Source of the DNA: CAVPRW01 sp046727435 [NCBI: bacterium]
GTDB lineage: Bacteria > Tectomicrobia > Entotheonellia > J063
Reading direction: 5' to 3'
DNA: 16,119 bases
Assembly: GCA_046727435.1 (NCBI GenBank)
Contig: JBKPCR010000379.1
Span: 1-16,119 of the forward strand
Program-made: the position numbers and the translations under genes
The notes under the pieces: model-generated
Databases searched by the model: none
What the model was told of the DNA's origin: nothing
Seen by the model: only the letters and a program-made list of their open reading frames with translations
Part shown: positions 5,688 through 11,372 of the stretch, in pieces
Layout: every line of letters starts with the position of its first letter
Numbering within the stretch: position 1 is the stretch's first letter

Positions 5688-6413
5688 ATGTTCGCAACCG
5701 CTACGCTTACCGCCCACCGCGGAGCAACGCTTGTCACGAGAGATGCGTTAGCCCAGTATGAACCTCCTGAGCCGGAAGGACGGTGGAAACCCGTCAAACA
5801 CTCGCTGATCGTGGATATCATGCACGAAGAACTGGCCCGGAGGGACATTACCATTGCCAAAGAAGAATACGCCATCCAGCGCGAGGGGAATTATCTTTTC
5901 GCCGCCCTGACCACCAAATGGCTGGATACCGGGGAGACCGCCGCGGCCATCGCCTTCAGGCACTCCAACGACAAGACCGAGGCCATGAAGATGTACGCCG
6001 GCGTGCACGTGTTTATCTGCGACAACATGGCGCTCTCGGGGGACGAGATCATCCTGAACCGTAAGCACACGACCCGCCTGAATGTCGCTGCCGAGCTCAC
6101 CAAGGCCTTCGACCGCTACAAAGACGGAGCCCTCGTGCTACAACACAACATCGAAGACCTGAAAGCCGGATCCCTCTCTCTGGGAGACGCGCAGAGGAAG
6201 CTCTTCGAGATTTTCTATCGGCGACTGCTACCGACCCGGATGCTCATTCCCGTGACCGACAGCTACCTTTCGCGCGAAGACCGCACCGACTGGGGGCTTC
6301 TCAACGCCCTCACCCTGCACGCCAAGAACCTTCCGCCAAACGGCAATATCCGGGCACACGCACAATTGGGCCGTTATTTCGGGCTTGGAAAGACCAACCC
6401 CTATGTCTGCTAG
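5688..6413 (+). CDS. DUF932-family protein
   Basis: This encodes 241 residues. The ATG at 5688 is chosen for AGAAGGAGGAACCC directly upstream; an in-frame start at 5646 lies inside the inverted repeat. Family features in order: an N-terminal region with RDITIAKEEYAIQREGNYLF, the core TAAAIAFRHSNDKTEAMKMY followed by VHVFICDNMALSGDEIILNRKH, a helical middle (LTKAFDRYKD), and the C-terminal TDWGLLNALTLHAKNLPPN with AHAQLGRYFGL. DUF932 proteins are common on plasmids, phages and integrated elements; their activity is not established. The family often runs longer at the N-terminus, so this is a compact member. It heads a three-gene operon with the genes at 6421 and 6902, which suggests an accessory module of mobile origin. 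Confidence 0.88.
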   Translation: MFATATLTAHRGATLVTRDALAQYEPPEPEGRWKPVKHSLIVDIMHEELARRDITIAKEEYAIQREGNYLFAALTTKWLDTGETAAAIAFRHSNDKTEAMKMYAGVHVFICDNMALSGDEIILNRKHTTRLNVAAELTKAFDRYKDGALVLQHNIEDLKAGSLSLGDAQRKLFEIFYRRLLPTRMLIPVTDSYLSREDRTDWGLLNALTLHAKNLPPNGNIRAHAQLGRYFGLGKTNPYVC

Positions 6414-6420
6414 GGAGAAG

Positions 6421-6891
6421 ATGCCAGAGCCTCAGTTCAAGAGCATCATCAGTGCCTTATGCGAGAGGTGGCACATTCCGGAGTATGGCGATTACCTGAG
6501 CGAGCGGTACTGGTTGTCCTTCTCCCGGCTTGACGAAGCAGGACAGCAGGCCTTTTGGCAGGTGCTCGGTGTCCAGGAGGAACGTTTGGAAAGGAGGTTC
6601 ATGGCGCACATTACCTGGATAATTTTGTATCCGAAGGATAATTATCTGCACTATGACGACTCTGATATGAGAAGCGGTTTCTATCATGGCTATCATGCGA
6701 ACCAGGAAGCGACGATTGATTTACTTCGTTTAGCCGGAGCAGATAATGTTTCCGTCATCGTGCACAATAACGATCGTGATATTCCCGCAGTGAGGAGGTT
6801 AGAAGCGTTCGCCAAAGCCGGATACAGATATATTCCGACGCCGATTGAAGGCTCGATGACCTGGCGCTTACGGAGGATAACATCAGACTAG
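6421..6891 (+). CDS. Unknown protein in the DUF932 operon
   Basis: This encodes 156 residues from ATG 6421, seven bases after the DUF932 stop, with GGGAG close before it. An in-frame ATG at 6403 overlapping the upstream gene is an alternative start. The N-terminal half is helical (FKSIISALCERW, LDEAGQQAFWQVLGVQEERLERRF). The second half contains YPKDNYLHYDDSDMRSGFYH, then ATIDLLRLAGADNVSVIVHN and LEAFAKAGYRYIPTPIEG, which suggests an alternating alpha/beta fold. There is no signal peptide or membrane segment. I do not recognise the family. Close spacing means co-expression with DUF932, so a linked role is likely. Confidence 0.75.
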   Translation: MPEPQFKSIISALCERWHIPEYGDYLSERYWLSFSRLDEAGQQAFWQVLGVQEERLERRFMAHITWIILYPKDNYLHYDDSDMRSGFYHGYHANQEATIDLLRLAGADNVSVIVHNNDRDIPAVRRLEAFAKAGYRYIPTPIEGSMTWRLRRITSD

Positions 6892-6901
6892 GAGGGCTCA
6901 G

Positions 6902-7114
6902 ATGAATACTTACGACCCACCACACATCGCCATTGTTGTGCAGGGCGGCGTCGTCCAGGAAGTGGTGAGCGACACCGCCAACGTATTGATCAAACTCCTG
7001 GACATCGATGCAATCGAGGAGGGAGATCCCCCGGACCAATGGCGGCCGCCGGATGTCGCGATCGCTGACCCCCGAGACTTTGAATCCTATACCAGCGGAG
7101 GTCAGACCCCTTAG
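6902..7114 (+). CDS. Small protein with 'IVVQGGVVQEVVSD' motif
   Basis: This encodes 70 residues. AGGAGG lies six bases before the ATG, and the stop of the preceding gene is ten bases upstream. The protein begins MNTYDPPHIAIVVQGGVVQE and continues with SDTANVLIKLLDIDAIEEGD. The rest is acidic and probably disordered. A strand of the type 'IVVEGGLVQAVVSD' followed by acidic stretches is familiar from small plasmid- and phage-borne proteins without known function, often near DUF932-like genes. It is the last gene of the operon, and the terminator at 7135-7163 follows. Confidence 0.75.
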   Translation: MNTYDPPHIAIVVQGGVVQEVVSDTANVLIKLLDIDAIEEGDPPDQWRPPDVAIADPRDFESYTSGGQTP

Positions 7115-7134
7115 CGTCACCATCCCCTCTCTCA

Positions 7135-7163
7135 CCCCACCTCACCTGAGCGTGGGGCTTTTT
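7135..7163 (+). terminator. Intrinsic terminator of the DUF932 operon
   Basis: CCCCAC (7135-7140) and GTGGGG (7152-7157) pair around an 11-base loop and are followed by CTTTTTA. Confidence 0.75.
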
Positions 7164-7211
7164 AACGGAGCCCCTGCTGAGCGTATAACACCCATCCACC
7201 CCGCGATGCCA

Positions 7212-7239
7212 TTGACACCCCTCGCACGACAGTTATGCT
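7212..7239 (+). promoter_or_regulatory. Promoter immediately before the gene at 7249
   Basis: A consensus TTGACA (7212-7217) and TATGCT (7234-7239) are 16 bases apart. The -10 box ends nine bases before the ATG at 7249, so the transcript would start at or within two or three bases of the start codon. No ribosome binding site fits in between. Confidence 0.65.
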
Positions 7240-7248
7240 TGACTATGT

Positions 7249-7581
7249 ATGGAAAAGACACACCACAACCCGCTGACCCTTGCTGACCTGAAAGAAGCGC
7301 TCGCAGGATTAGCCACCAAAGATGACCTGAAAGCCCTTGCTCCCCAAGAGACGGTCACCGCCATGATGGAGATCGTCGCCGAGACGAAGGAACGCGTGAC
7401 CGAGCTCACGGGACTCATGAAGGAGATGCTCCAAGAGGTCACCGCCACGCATGAAGATGTACGCTACGTTCGTACCACTGTGACCATGCTGTCGCGCACT
7501 GACACCGCGCACGAGGCGGCGATCGAGTCTCTCAGGAAGCGCCTGGAGCGCGTTGAGCGAAAAGTCGGGATTATGAAATAA
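7249..7581 (+). CDS. Coiled-coil protein of unknown function
   Basis: This encodes 110 residues starting MEKTHHNPLTLADLKEALAG. Nearly the whole protein is predicted helix with heptad spacing: KERVTELTGLMKEMLQEV, then HEDVRYVRTTVTMLSRTD, then IESLRKRLERVERKVG. The early 'LATKDDLKAL' piece is typical of small coiled-coil proteins found scattered in environmental bacteria and phages, whose role is unknown. There is no membrane segment. Its promoter lies so close that the message is probably leaderless. The next gene starts 13 bases after its stop and encodes another coiled coil, so the two may associate; this is inference. Confidence 0.8.
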   Translation: MEKTHHNPLTLADLKEALAGLATKDDLKALAPQETVTAMMEIVAETKERVTELTGLMKEMLQEVTATHEDVRYVRTTVTMLSRTDTAHEAAIESLRKRLERVERKVGIMK

Positions 7582-7594
7582 GCTGTGAATACAT

Positions 7595-7807
7595 ATGAAA
7601 GACAAAACCACAACAATTGACGACTTGGCCCTCATGATCAACGAGGGCTTCAAGACCACGGCCACGAAGGAAGACGTGGTCGCGCTGCGCTCCGAGATGA
7701 CGGCCGGATTCGAACGGATTGAACATCTCCTCCTGGCTGAGCAGAAGCGGGAGATTGAGGAGTTGCAGACGCGCATGAAGCGCCTTGAGGATGCCCTTGC
7801 CGTCTAG
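7595..7807 (+). CDS. Second small coiled-coil protein
   Basis: This encodes 70 residues, MKDKTTTIDDLALMINEGFK followed by TTATKEDVVALRSEMTAGFE and RIEHLLLAEQKREIEEL with a helical end. The order 'TIDDLA-M-GF-T-ATKEDV' followed by a coiled coil is a pattern I have seen in many short hypothetical proteins of environmental bacteria. No good ribosome binding site precedes the ATG, which lies 13 bases after the stop of the gene at 7249, so translation may depend on coupling. A terminator follows at 7829-7863. Confidence 0.8.
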   Translation: MKDKTTTIDDLALMINEGFKTTATKEDVVALRSEMTAGFERIEHLLLAEQKREIEELQTRMKRLEDALAV

Positions 7808-7828
7808 CACCAGAGATAAGAAATACCC

Positions 7829-7863
7829 AAAAGCCCCGAGCATCACGCCCGAGGTCGTTTCTT
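7829..7863 (+). terminator. Intrinsic terminator after the coiled-coil pair
   Basis: GCCCCGAG and CCCGAGG pair (with wobbles) around a short ATCAC-containing loop, followed by TCGTTTCTTT. The opposite strand has CTTTT, so it may act both ways. Confidence 0.6.
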
Positions 7864-7901
7864 TGCTTCGCAAGTTCTCTGTTCGACCGAGGGACCCCTC
7901 C

Positions 7902-7931
7902 TTGTAATTCACAGTCTGATGTTTCTATACT
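7902..7931 (+). promoter_or_regulatory. Putative promoter of a short RNA
   Basis: TTGTAA (7902-7907) and TATACT (7926-7931) are 18 bases apart. No gene starts nearby, but a terminator lies about 80 bases downstream. Confidence 0.45.
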
Positions 7932-7937
7932 GAATAT

Positions 7938-8015
7938 GCCGAGTTGCGATGTACCCTTGCGAAGAGGGAGTCCAACTCATTCGTGCCCTGGGCCGTGGCG
8001 CCTGGGGCTTTTCTT
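7938..8015 (+). ncRNA. Candidate small RNA or attenuator leader before copy 2
   Basis: From the expected start near 7938, GAGTTG and CAACTC can pair and enclose CCCT-TGCGAAG-AGGG. These are followed by a terminator stem GCCCTGGGC / GCCTGGGGC (7985-8008) and TTTTCTTT. No ribosome binding site plus frame is convincing. Because the stop signal lies 36 bases before the gene at 8052, it may instead be a terminated leader that controls that gene. The pairing is seen directly; expression is inferred. Confidence 0.4.
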
Positions 8016-8051
8016 TGTTCCTATTTCCTTTGAGACCGCAGAGGAATCCCT

Positions 8052-8435
8052 ATGGCCGACCAATCATCCCCCTTTGAGTTTGAAGACGTGCCCCTTGATG
8101 AAGCCCGCCGTATGGGCCGCGGGCCGCGCATGGAACCCATGCTCTACGACACGCTGCGCCAGAAGATTCAGTCGCTGTCCAGAGAGGCCACCCGCATCCA
8201 TCTGGGCCCTGAGGTGACCCCGCAGCGCATGAAAAACTACATCCTGCGCATCGCTCGCGAGCTGAACGTTCCCGTCACGGTCCGGCGCGTGCCCGGCGGC
8301 GTCATCTTCTGGCGCTCCAGCGAGGAGGATACGCAGCAGGCCCAGGAGGTGGCCAGCCGGTTGCAGACGGGGCGACAGACCGGAACGATCGCACCTCAAC
8401 GACCAGACCGGAAGCGGACTCCGCCGAGGCGATAA
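8052..8435 (+). CDS. Conserved small protein, 'MGRGPRMEPM' family, copy 2
   Basis: This encodes 127 residues. GAGGAA lies six bases before the ATG. It is a clear paralogue of the gene at 1022: the stretches MGRGPRMEPMLYDTLRQKIQ, RMKNYILRIAREL and TVRRVPGGVIFWRSSEED are unchanged. This copy keeps the longer tail (VASRLQTGRQTGTIAPQRPD then a run of R, K and P), which is basic and probably disordered, as in nucleic-acid-binding proteins. I know of no experimental function. It follows a terminator-like element and precedes the structured RNA at 8490, with no operon partner. Confidence 0.85.
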   Translation: MADQSSPFEFEDVPLDEARRMGRGPRMEPMLYDTLRQKIQSLSREATRIHLGPEVTPQRMKNYILRIARELNVPVTVRRVPGGVIFWRSSEEDTQQAQEVASRLQTGRQTGTIAPQRPDRKRTPPRR

Positions 8436-8452
8436 CGGACGGACTGACCCTC

Positions 8453-8483
8453 TTGACAAGTAGGGCAGGAGGGGCCCTATATT
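8453..8483 (+). promoter_or_regulatory. Promoter of the structured RNA
   Basis: A consensus TTGACA (8453-8458) and TATATT (8478-8483) are separated by 19 bases, slightly longer than ideal. They lie 17 bases after the stop of the gene at 8435. Transcription would begin near 8490. Confidence 0.55.
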
Positions 8484-8489
8484 AGAATT

Positions 8490-8668
8490 CGTTGGTGCAA
8501 AAACTCACCGTGTCGGGTAGGAATATTCATGGCGCAGTAGCCCTTGCAATGAGGAGCGCTGCAATGGAAACGCCTCCCTGCTCGTAAGCGCGCCGTCTGG
8601 GGTAGGTTCCAGGCGGTGCGTCGCTGATACCCCCTCCGGATATTCTATGGCCGGGAGGGGTTTTTTTT
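8490..8668 (+). ncRNA. Candidate structured RNA of about 180 bases
   Basis: No protein frame fits between its promoter and its terminator. The sequence can fold into a closed structure. GGGTA (8515-8519), TCA (8527-8529) and GGCGCA (8531-8536) pair in order with TACCC (8628-8632), TGA (8625-8627) and TGCGTC (8617-8622). Inside are CCGTCTGG/CCAGGCGG (8593-8600 with 8609-8616) and a second hairpin, TTGCA/TGCAA (8544-8548 with 8560-8564). An alternative inner fold pairs ATGAG (8549-8553) with CTCGT (8581-8585). The stretch GAGGAGCGCTGCAA (8551-8564) is what I remember from the core of S-adenosylhomocysteine riboswitches, but the expected downstream parts are only partly matched and no methionine-cycle gene follows. 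It could be a new small RNA, a 6S-like RNA or a leader of the NIPSNAP gene. Confidence 0.5.
8630..8668 (+). terminator. Strong intrinsic terminator of the structured RNA
   Basis: CCCCTCC-GG and CC-GGGAGGGG pair with one bulge and are followed by eight T (8661-8668). It is the strongest terminator on the plus strand in the window. Confidence 0.85.
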
Positions 8669-8757
8669 ATACCTGATGCTCCCCTGCTGATCATGCCTCA
8701 TACACCACGACGACTACGCCCCGGCAGAGATGCCGAGGCTGCATGGAGGACGAACCC

Positions 8758-9387
8758 ATGATCTACGAAGTTAGGACCTATACCCTGCGACCCGGGACCG
8801 TAGCCGAATTCGAAGAGCGCTTTGCCGCACGGCTGGCCTTGCGGGAGAAACACTCGAAACTCGGGGCCTTTTGGCACACCGAGTTCGGTCCGCTCAACCA
8901 GGTCATCCACGTCTATCCCTACGACGACCTGCAACACCGCACCACCGTGCGCGCCGCGCTGGCCCAAGACACCGCGCGCCAACAGCTCCCCGGCGGTCAG
9001 GATCTGGTCGTGGCGCAGGAATCCGAGATCATGGTCCCGGCGCCGTTTATGCACCCCCTGGGCAGCCGGAACTATGGCACCGGGAACGTGTATGAAATGC
9101 GGACCTATACCTATGCCCCCGGCGACATCTCAAAGGTCCTGGACGGGTGGGGCAAAGCCATTGAGGCGCGGGAGAAGTTCTCACCCCTGGCGGCTTGCTG
9201 GACCAGCGAGCTCGGCGGGCTGAACAAATTCGTCCACACCTGGGTCTACAAGGACCTGAACGAGCGCGCCCGCGTCCGTGAGGAATCCCGAAAGCCCGGC
9301 GGCCAGTGGCCGGCACAGACCGGCGTGCGGCCGATCCGGCAGGCAAACAAGCTGCTGATCCCGGCAGCCTTCTCACCGGTGCGGTAG
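8758..9387 (+). CDS. NIPSNAP-family protein
   Basis: This encodes 209 residues. The start at 8758 is chosen because GGAGG precedes it at good spacing and because MIYEVRTYTLRPGTVAEFEE is the usual beginning; an ATG at 8743 lies before that ribosome binding site. Two similar ferredoxin-like halves are visible. The first, residues 1 to about 100, has FWHTEFGPLNQVIHVYPYDD. The second, from about 110, has VYEMRTYTYAPGDI and WTSELGGLNKFVHTWVYKDL. This is the standard two-domain NIPSNAP layout. Bacterial members are cytoplasmic and their reactions are mostly unknown. No metabolic neighbour gives a clue. It lies 90 bases after the terminator of the structured RNA and is followed by its own terminator. 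Confidence 0.92.
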   Translation: MIYEVRTYTLRPGTVAEFEERFAARLALREKHSKLGAFWHTEFGPLNQVIHVYPYDDLQHRTTVRAALAQDTARQQLPGGQDLVVAQESEIMVPAPFMHPLGSRNYGTGNVYEMRTYTYAPGDISKVLDGWGKAIEAREKFSPLAACWTSELGGLNKFVHTWVYKDLNERARVREESRKPGGQWPAQTGVRPIRQANKLLIPAAFSPVR

Positions 9388-9441
9388 TTGTGCCTGGTGG
9401 TGATCCCACCGCGCCGCATCCCACGCTACGCCAGCATCACA

Positions 9442-9477
9442 AAGCCTCAGGCAAACATGCCTGGGGCTTGTCTTTTC
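9442..9477 (+). terminator. Intrinsic terminator of the NIPSNAP gene
   Basis: AAGCCTCAGGC and GCCTGGGGCTT form an 11-base stem around AAACAT, followed by GTCTTTTC. The tail resembles those at 1345-1385 and 2169-2209. Confidence 0.85.
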
Positions 9478-9521
9478 TTTTAGCCCGTCCCTCTTGCCGT
9501 TCCCCTGTGGATAACCCGCCC

Positions 9522-9550
9522 TTGGCCGAACGCAGAACCTGACATATACT
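9522..9550 (+). promoter_or_regulatory. Promoter of a short RNA
   Basis: TTGGCC (9522-9527) and TATACT (9545-9550) are exactly 17 bases apart. No start codon with a ribosome binding site follows before the hairpin at 9588. Confidence 0.5.
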
Positions 9551-9556
9551 GGAAGA

Positions 9557-9623
9557 GAATCGTAAATCGTTTGGGTGAGTGAATAATACACAAGGGACCT
9601 GCTGTCGAGCAGGTCTTTTGTGT
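9557..9623 (+). ncRNA. Candidate small RNA ending in a 16-base-pair hairpin
   Basis: ACACAA-GG-GACCTGCT (9588-9603), a GTCG loop and AGCAGGTC-TT-TTGTGT (9608-9623) pair over 16 positions, two of them G-T. The run TCTTTTGTGT makes it terminator-like. With the promoter at 9522 the product would be about 65 bases. It may be a free small RNA or a leader upstream of the TIR-like gene, which starts about 190 bases further on. Confidence 0.45.
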
Positions 9624-9744
9624 TGGCCGTGCTATTGCCGCCGCCCGGAGGCGCGAACACCTCACCGCGCATATGATATATTGCTCTTTGAGCATGACTC
9701 GTTGGGCATTGGTGAAATGGCCTGAACAGTGTCCAAATATCAAA

Positions 9745-9771
9745 GTATCAGAGGGGACCTCTGCCTGATAC
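9745..9771. promoter_or_regulatory. Inverted repeat upstream of the TIR-like gene
   Basis: GTATCAGAGG and CCTCTG-CC-TGATAC pair around a GGA centre with a two-base bulge, 44 bases before the ATG at 9815. It is a possible operator or leader hairpin. Confidence 0.35.
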
Positions 9772-9814
9772 TCAATGAGTGGGAGGCGAACACTTCCGGC
9801 CCACAGGTGTCAGT

Positions 9815-10615
9815 ATGGTTTCAGAATCGATTTGTCTGGCCATCCTTCAATTCATTCGCGGTCGTGGCCTTACTCTTACCACTACGTTGGGTGATGCCGA
9901 ACCTCAAAAGTCAGTCCACCAAGACGCCGCTCCCGACTCGGACATTTACCGCCATTTATTGTCTCGATATGATCTAGCAGATATCGATGCTGCCATGAGG
10001 TGGCTCGAACTTGTTGACTACATCGGCCAAAATGGTGCGTCGATACGAGGCCCTTTCTGGCGTGAGCTCACTGATAAGGGCTGTGATGCTGCCGATCGGG
10101 GCAGCGTTCCCGAGGATGAAAAGAAGCTGCTTTATCAGGAACAAGACCCTTATACAGTCTTTGTCGCCCATCAGTTCAATCGTGATGATGAAGATCTCGT
10201 CGCTTACCTTCGCAACAAGGTCCTTGAACCCCATGGATTCAAATTGCTTGATGGTCGAGCAGATGGACTTGAGGAATTCCGAGCGGCAATTCTTGCCAAA
10301 ATACGTCAATCCAGATTTTTCCTATGTCTACTAACCAAAAGAGCGGCACTTGCCTCCGGAAGTTATGCTTCGAGCGTTTGGCTCTATCAGGAAACTGGTG
10401 TTGCAGTCGCGTACGGCAAAAAGCCGCTACTGCTTGTTGAGGAAGGAATAGATTCACAGTACGTTGGGGAACTGCAGAGAATTTACGAGGATATTACCTT
10501 TACTCGTAGCAATCACCCGGAGAAGTTTGACGCGATTAGCCGTCGATTCCTCAATAACCTGGAAGCAAATGGCATTCCATCACCGATCCGCAATGCCTCT
10601 CAACCCCGTCTCTAA
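9815..10615 (+). CDS. Winged-helix-like plus TIR-like domain protein
   Basis: This encodes 266 residues from ATG 9815, preceded by AGGTG; a GTG at 9779 is a less likely start. Residues 1-95 resemble a winged helix (ESICLAILQFIRGRG, IYRHLLSRYDLADIDAAMRWL, then GPFWRELTDKGCDAAD). From about 112 comes a TIR-like fold: YTVFVAHQFNRDDEDLVAYL, GFKLLDGRADGLEEFRAAIL with KIRQSRFFLCLLTK, VWLYQETGVAVAYGKKPLLL, and a strand (DITFTRSN). In TIR enzymes a glutamate after a W in the third helix is catalytic; E193 in W-LYQ-E fits. Stand-alone bacterial TIR-like proteins often act in phage defence by consuming NAD or sensing nucleotides, but no partner is seen here. The promoter may lie in the AT-rich stretch near 9670. 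The domain call is by pattern only. Confidence 0.75.
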   Translation: MVSESICLAILQFIRGRGLTLTTTLGDAEPQKSVHQDAAPDSDIYRHLLSRYDLADIDAAMRWLELVDYIGQNGASIRGPFWRELTDKGCDAADRGSVPEDEKKLLYQEQDPYTVFVAHQFNRDDEDLVAYLRNKVLEPHGFKLLDGRADGLEEFRAAILAKIRQSRFFLCLLTKRAALASGSYASSVWLYQETGVAVAYGKKPLLLVEEGIDSQYVGELQRIYEDITFTRSNHPEKFDAISRRFLNNLEANGIPSPIRNASQPRL

Positions 10616-10673
10616 GGTTTTCGAGTCAAAAGTATTTATTTTTGCGAAGAACCATTGAGGGATGAGCAGGGAC

Positions 10674-10698
10674 CAAAAACCCAGGCATACCGCCTGGG
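10674..10698 (-). terminator. Two-way intrinsic terminator
   Basis: CCCAGGC-ATACC-GCCTGGG is a perfect seven-base stem. On the minus strand it is followed by five T and ends the KGG gene. On the plus strand a poorer T-rich tail follows, so it may also end the TIR-like gene. Confidence 0.75.
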
Positions 10699-10754
10699 CT
10701 CTTGATTATCTTCTCTTTAGCAAGTTGTGATCCCCTATCGCTAAAGCTCTGCTG

Positions 10755-10958
10755 CTATGCCCTCTGCGTACCAGATGGAGGGTTCCCCCACCGCGCCGCG
10801 GCCCCCTTCCTGCCGGCCTCCTGGGCTTCCGCTGGGGTCCACCGGTGCGCACGGCGCCGTTGATGCGCTATCGCGCCTCCCTGAGCGGCGATTTGTTTGT
10901 GCCGGTGCGGGGCCATGGCCCGAAAGCCGACATGGCGTTTTTGGGGGTGCGGTGTCAT
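10755..10958 (-). CDS. KGG/Con-10-type small stress-associated protein
   Basis: This encodes 67 residues. The pattern GFRAMAPHRHKQIAAQGG, then AIAHQ, then WTPAEAQEAGRKGAAARWGN is the duplicated motif of KGG or Con-10-like proteins (usual form G-F-MD---EIASKGG-AAH, W-EEAREAGRKGG). The protein is basic and probably disordered or helical. Related proteins are induced by stress or acid, but their mechanism is unclear. TTTAGGAGGTAGGG, part of which overlaps the stop of the pectate-lyase region, lies about 12-20 bases before the ATG and would serve as ribosome binding site. It is therefore probably on the same message as that gene. The degenerate copy at 1405 lacks it. Confidence 0.7.
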   Translation of the reverse strand: MTPHPQKRHVGFRAMAPHRHKQIAAQGGAIAHQRRRAHRWTPAEAQEAGRKGAAARWGNPPSGTQRA

Positions 10959-10970
10959 ACGTTGCTGTCC

Positions 10971-11372
10971 CTACCTCCTAAATTGCTGTATTTGCCAATA
11001 GCTTTGTGTACAAGCACTGTCTCTACATCCACACTTCCAACTACTCCCCGTCCATGAGCACATGTAGCTCAATACATAGCTGTCTTGTGCAAGTTCCGTT
11101 GATGTCAGGTTGATGGTCGTGTTCGCACTCTTGGGATACCATGCATTGGCTATGAGGCTCTCTGCGCTGGTGTAGGAGATGGGATTCCATGCTGTGCCTC
11201 CGGTTTTGAAGAGGTAGCCGGTGTTGTAGATGTACTGCATCGGGTCGTTCTTGCCCAGAGTTATGGTGGCTTGGGTGGTGGTGCAGCTGACATTCATCAG
11301 ATTCGTTGTTGGTGATGTCAGGACGTCATACGGTGAGCCGAATCCTGCAGGAATGGGTGAGGTGGAGGTGTA
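10971..11372 (-). pseudogene. C-terminal domain of the pectate lyase, cut off by a TAA
   Basis: These 133 codons continue in the same frame directly after TAA 11375-11373, starting YTSTSPIPAGFGSPYDVL and ending SYWQIQQFRR. An internal ATG at 11297 could give a 108-residue fragment, but it has no ribosome binding site. The domain contains ATITLGKNDPMQYIYNTGYL, GTAWNPISYTSAESLIANAW and a CGCRDSACTQSYW ending. A P/T-rich linker before it and the shared frame show that it belonged to the secreted enzyme, probably as a surface or carbohydrate-binding domain. A homologous remnant occurs at 1405-1691. I treat it as untranslated unless the stop is read through. Confidence 0.65.

Noticed and set aside
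8490-8668. Firm call as an S-adenosylhomocysteine riboswitch
   Set aside because: Only the first core strand matches what I remember. The partner strand and pseudoknot are incomplete and the downstream gene does not belong to the methionine cycle.
9522-10615. Retron or type III toxin-antitoxin system
   Set aside because: No reverse transcriptase and no tandem RNA repeats are present; only a short RNA-like unit near a TIR-like gene.
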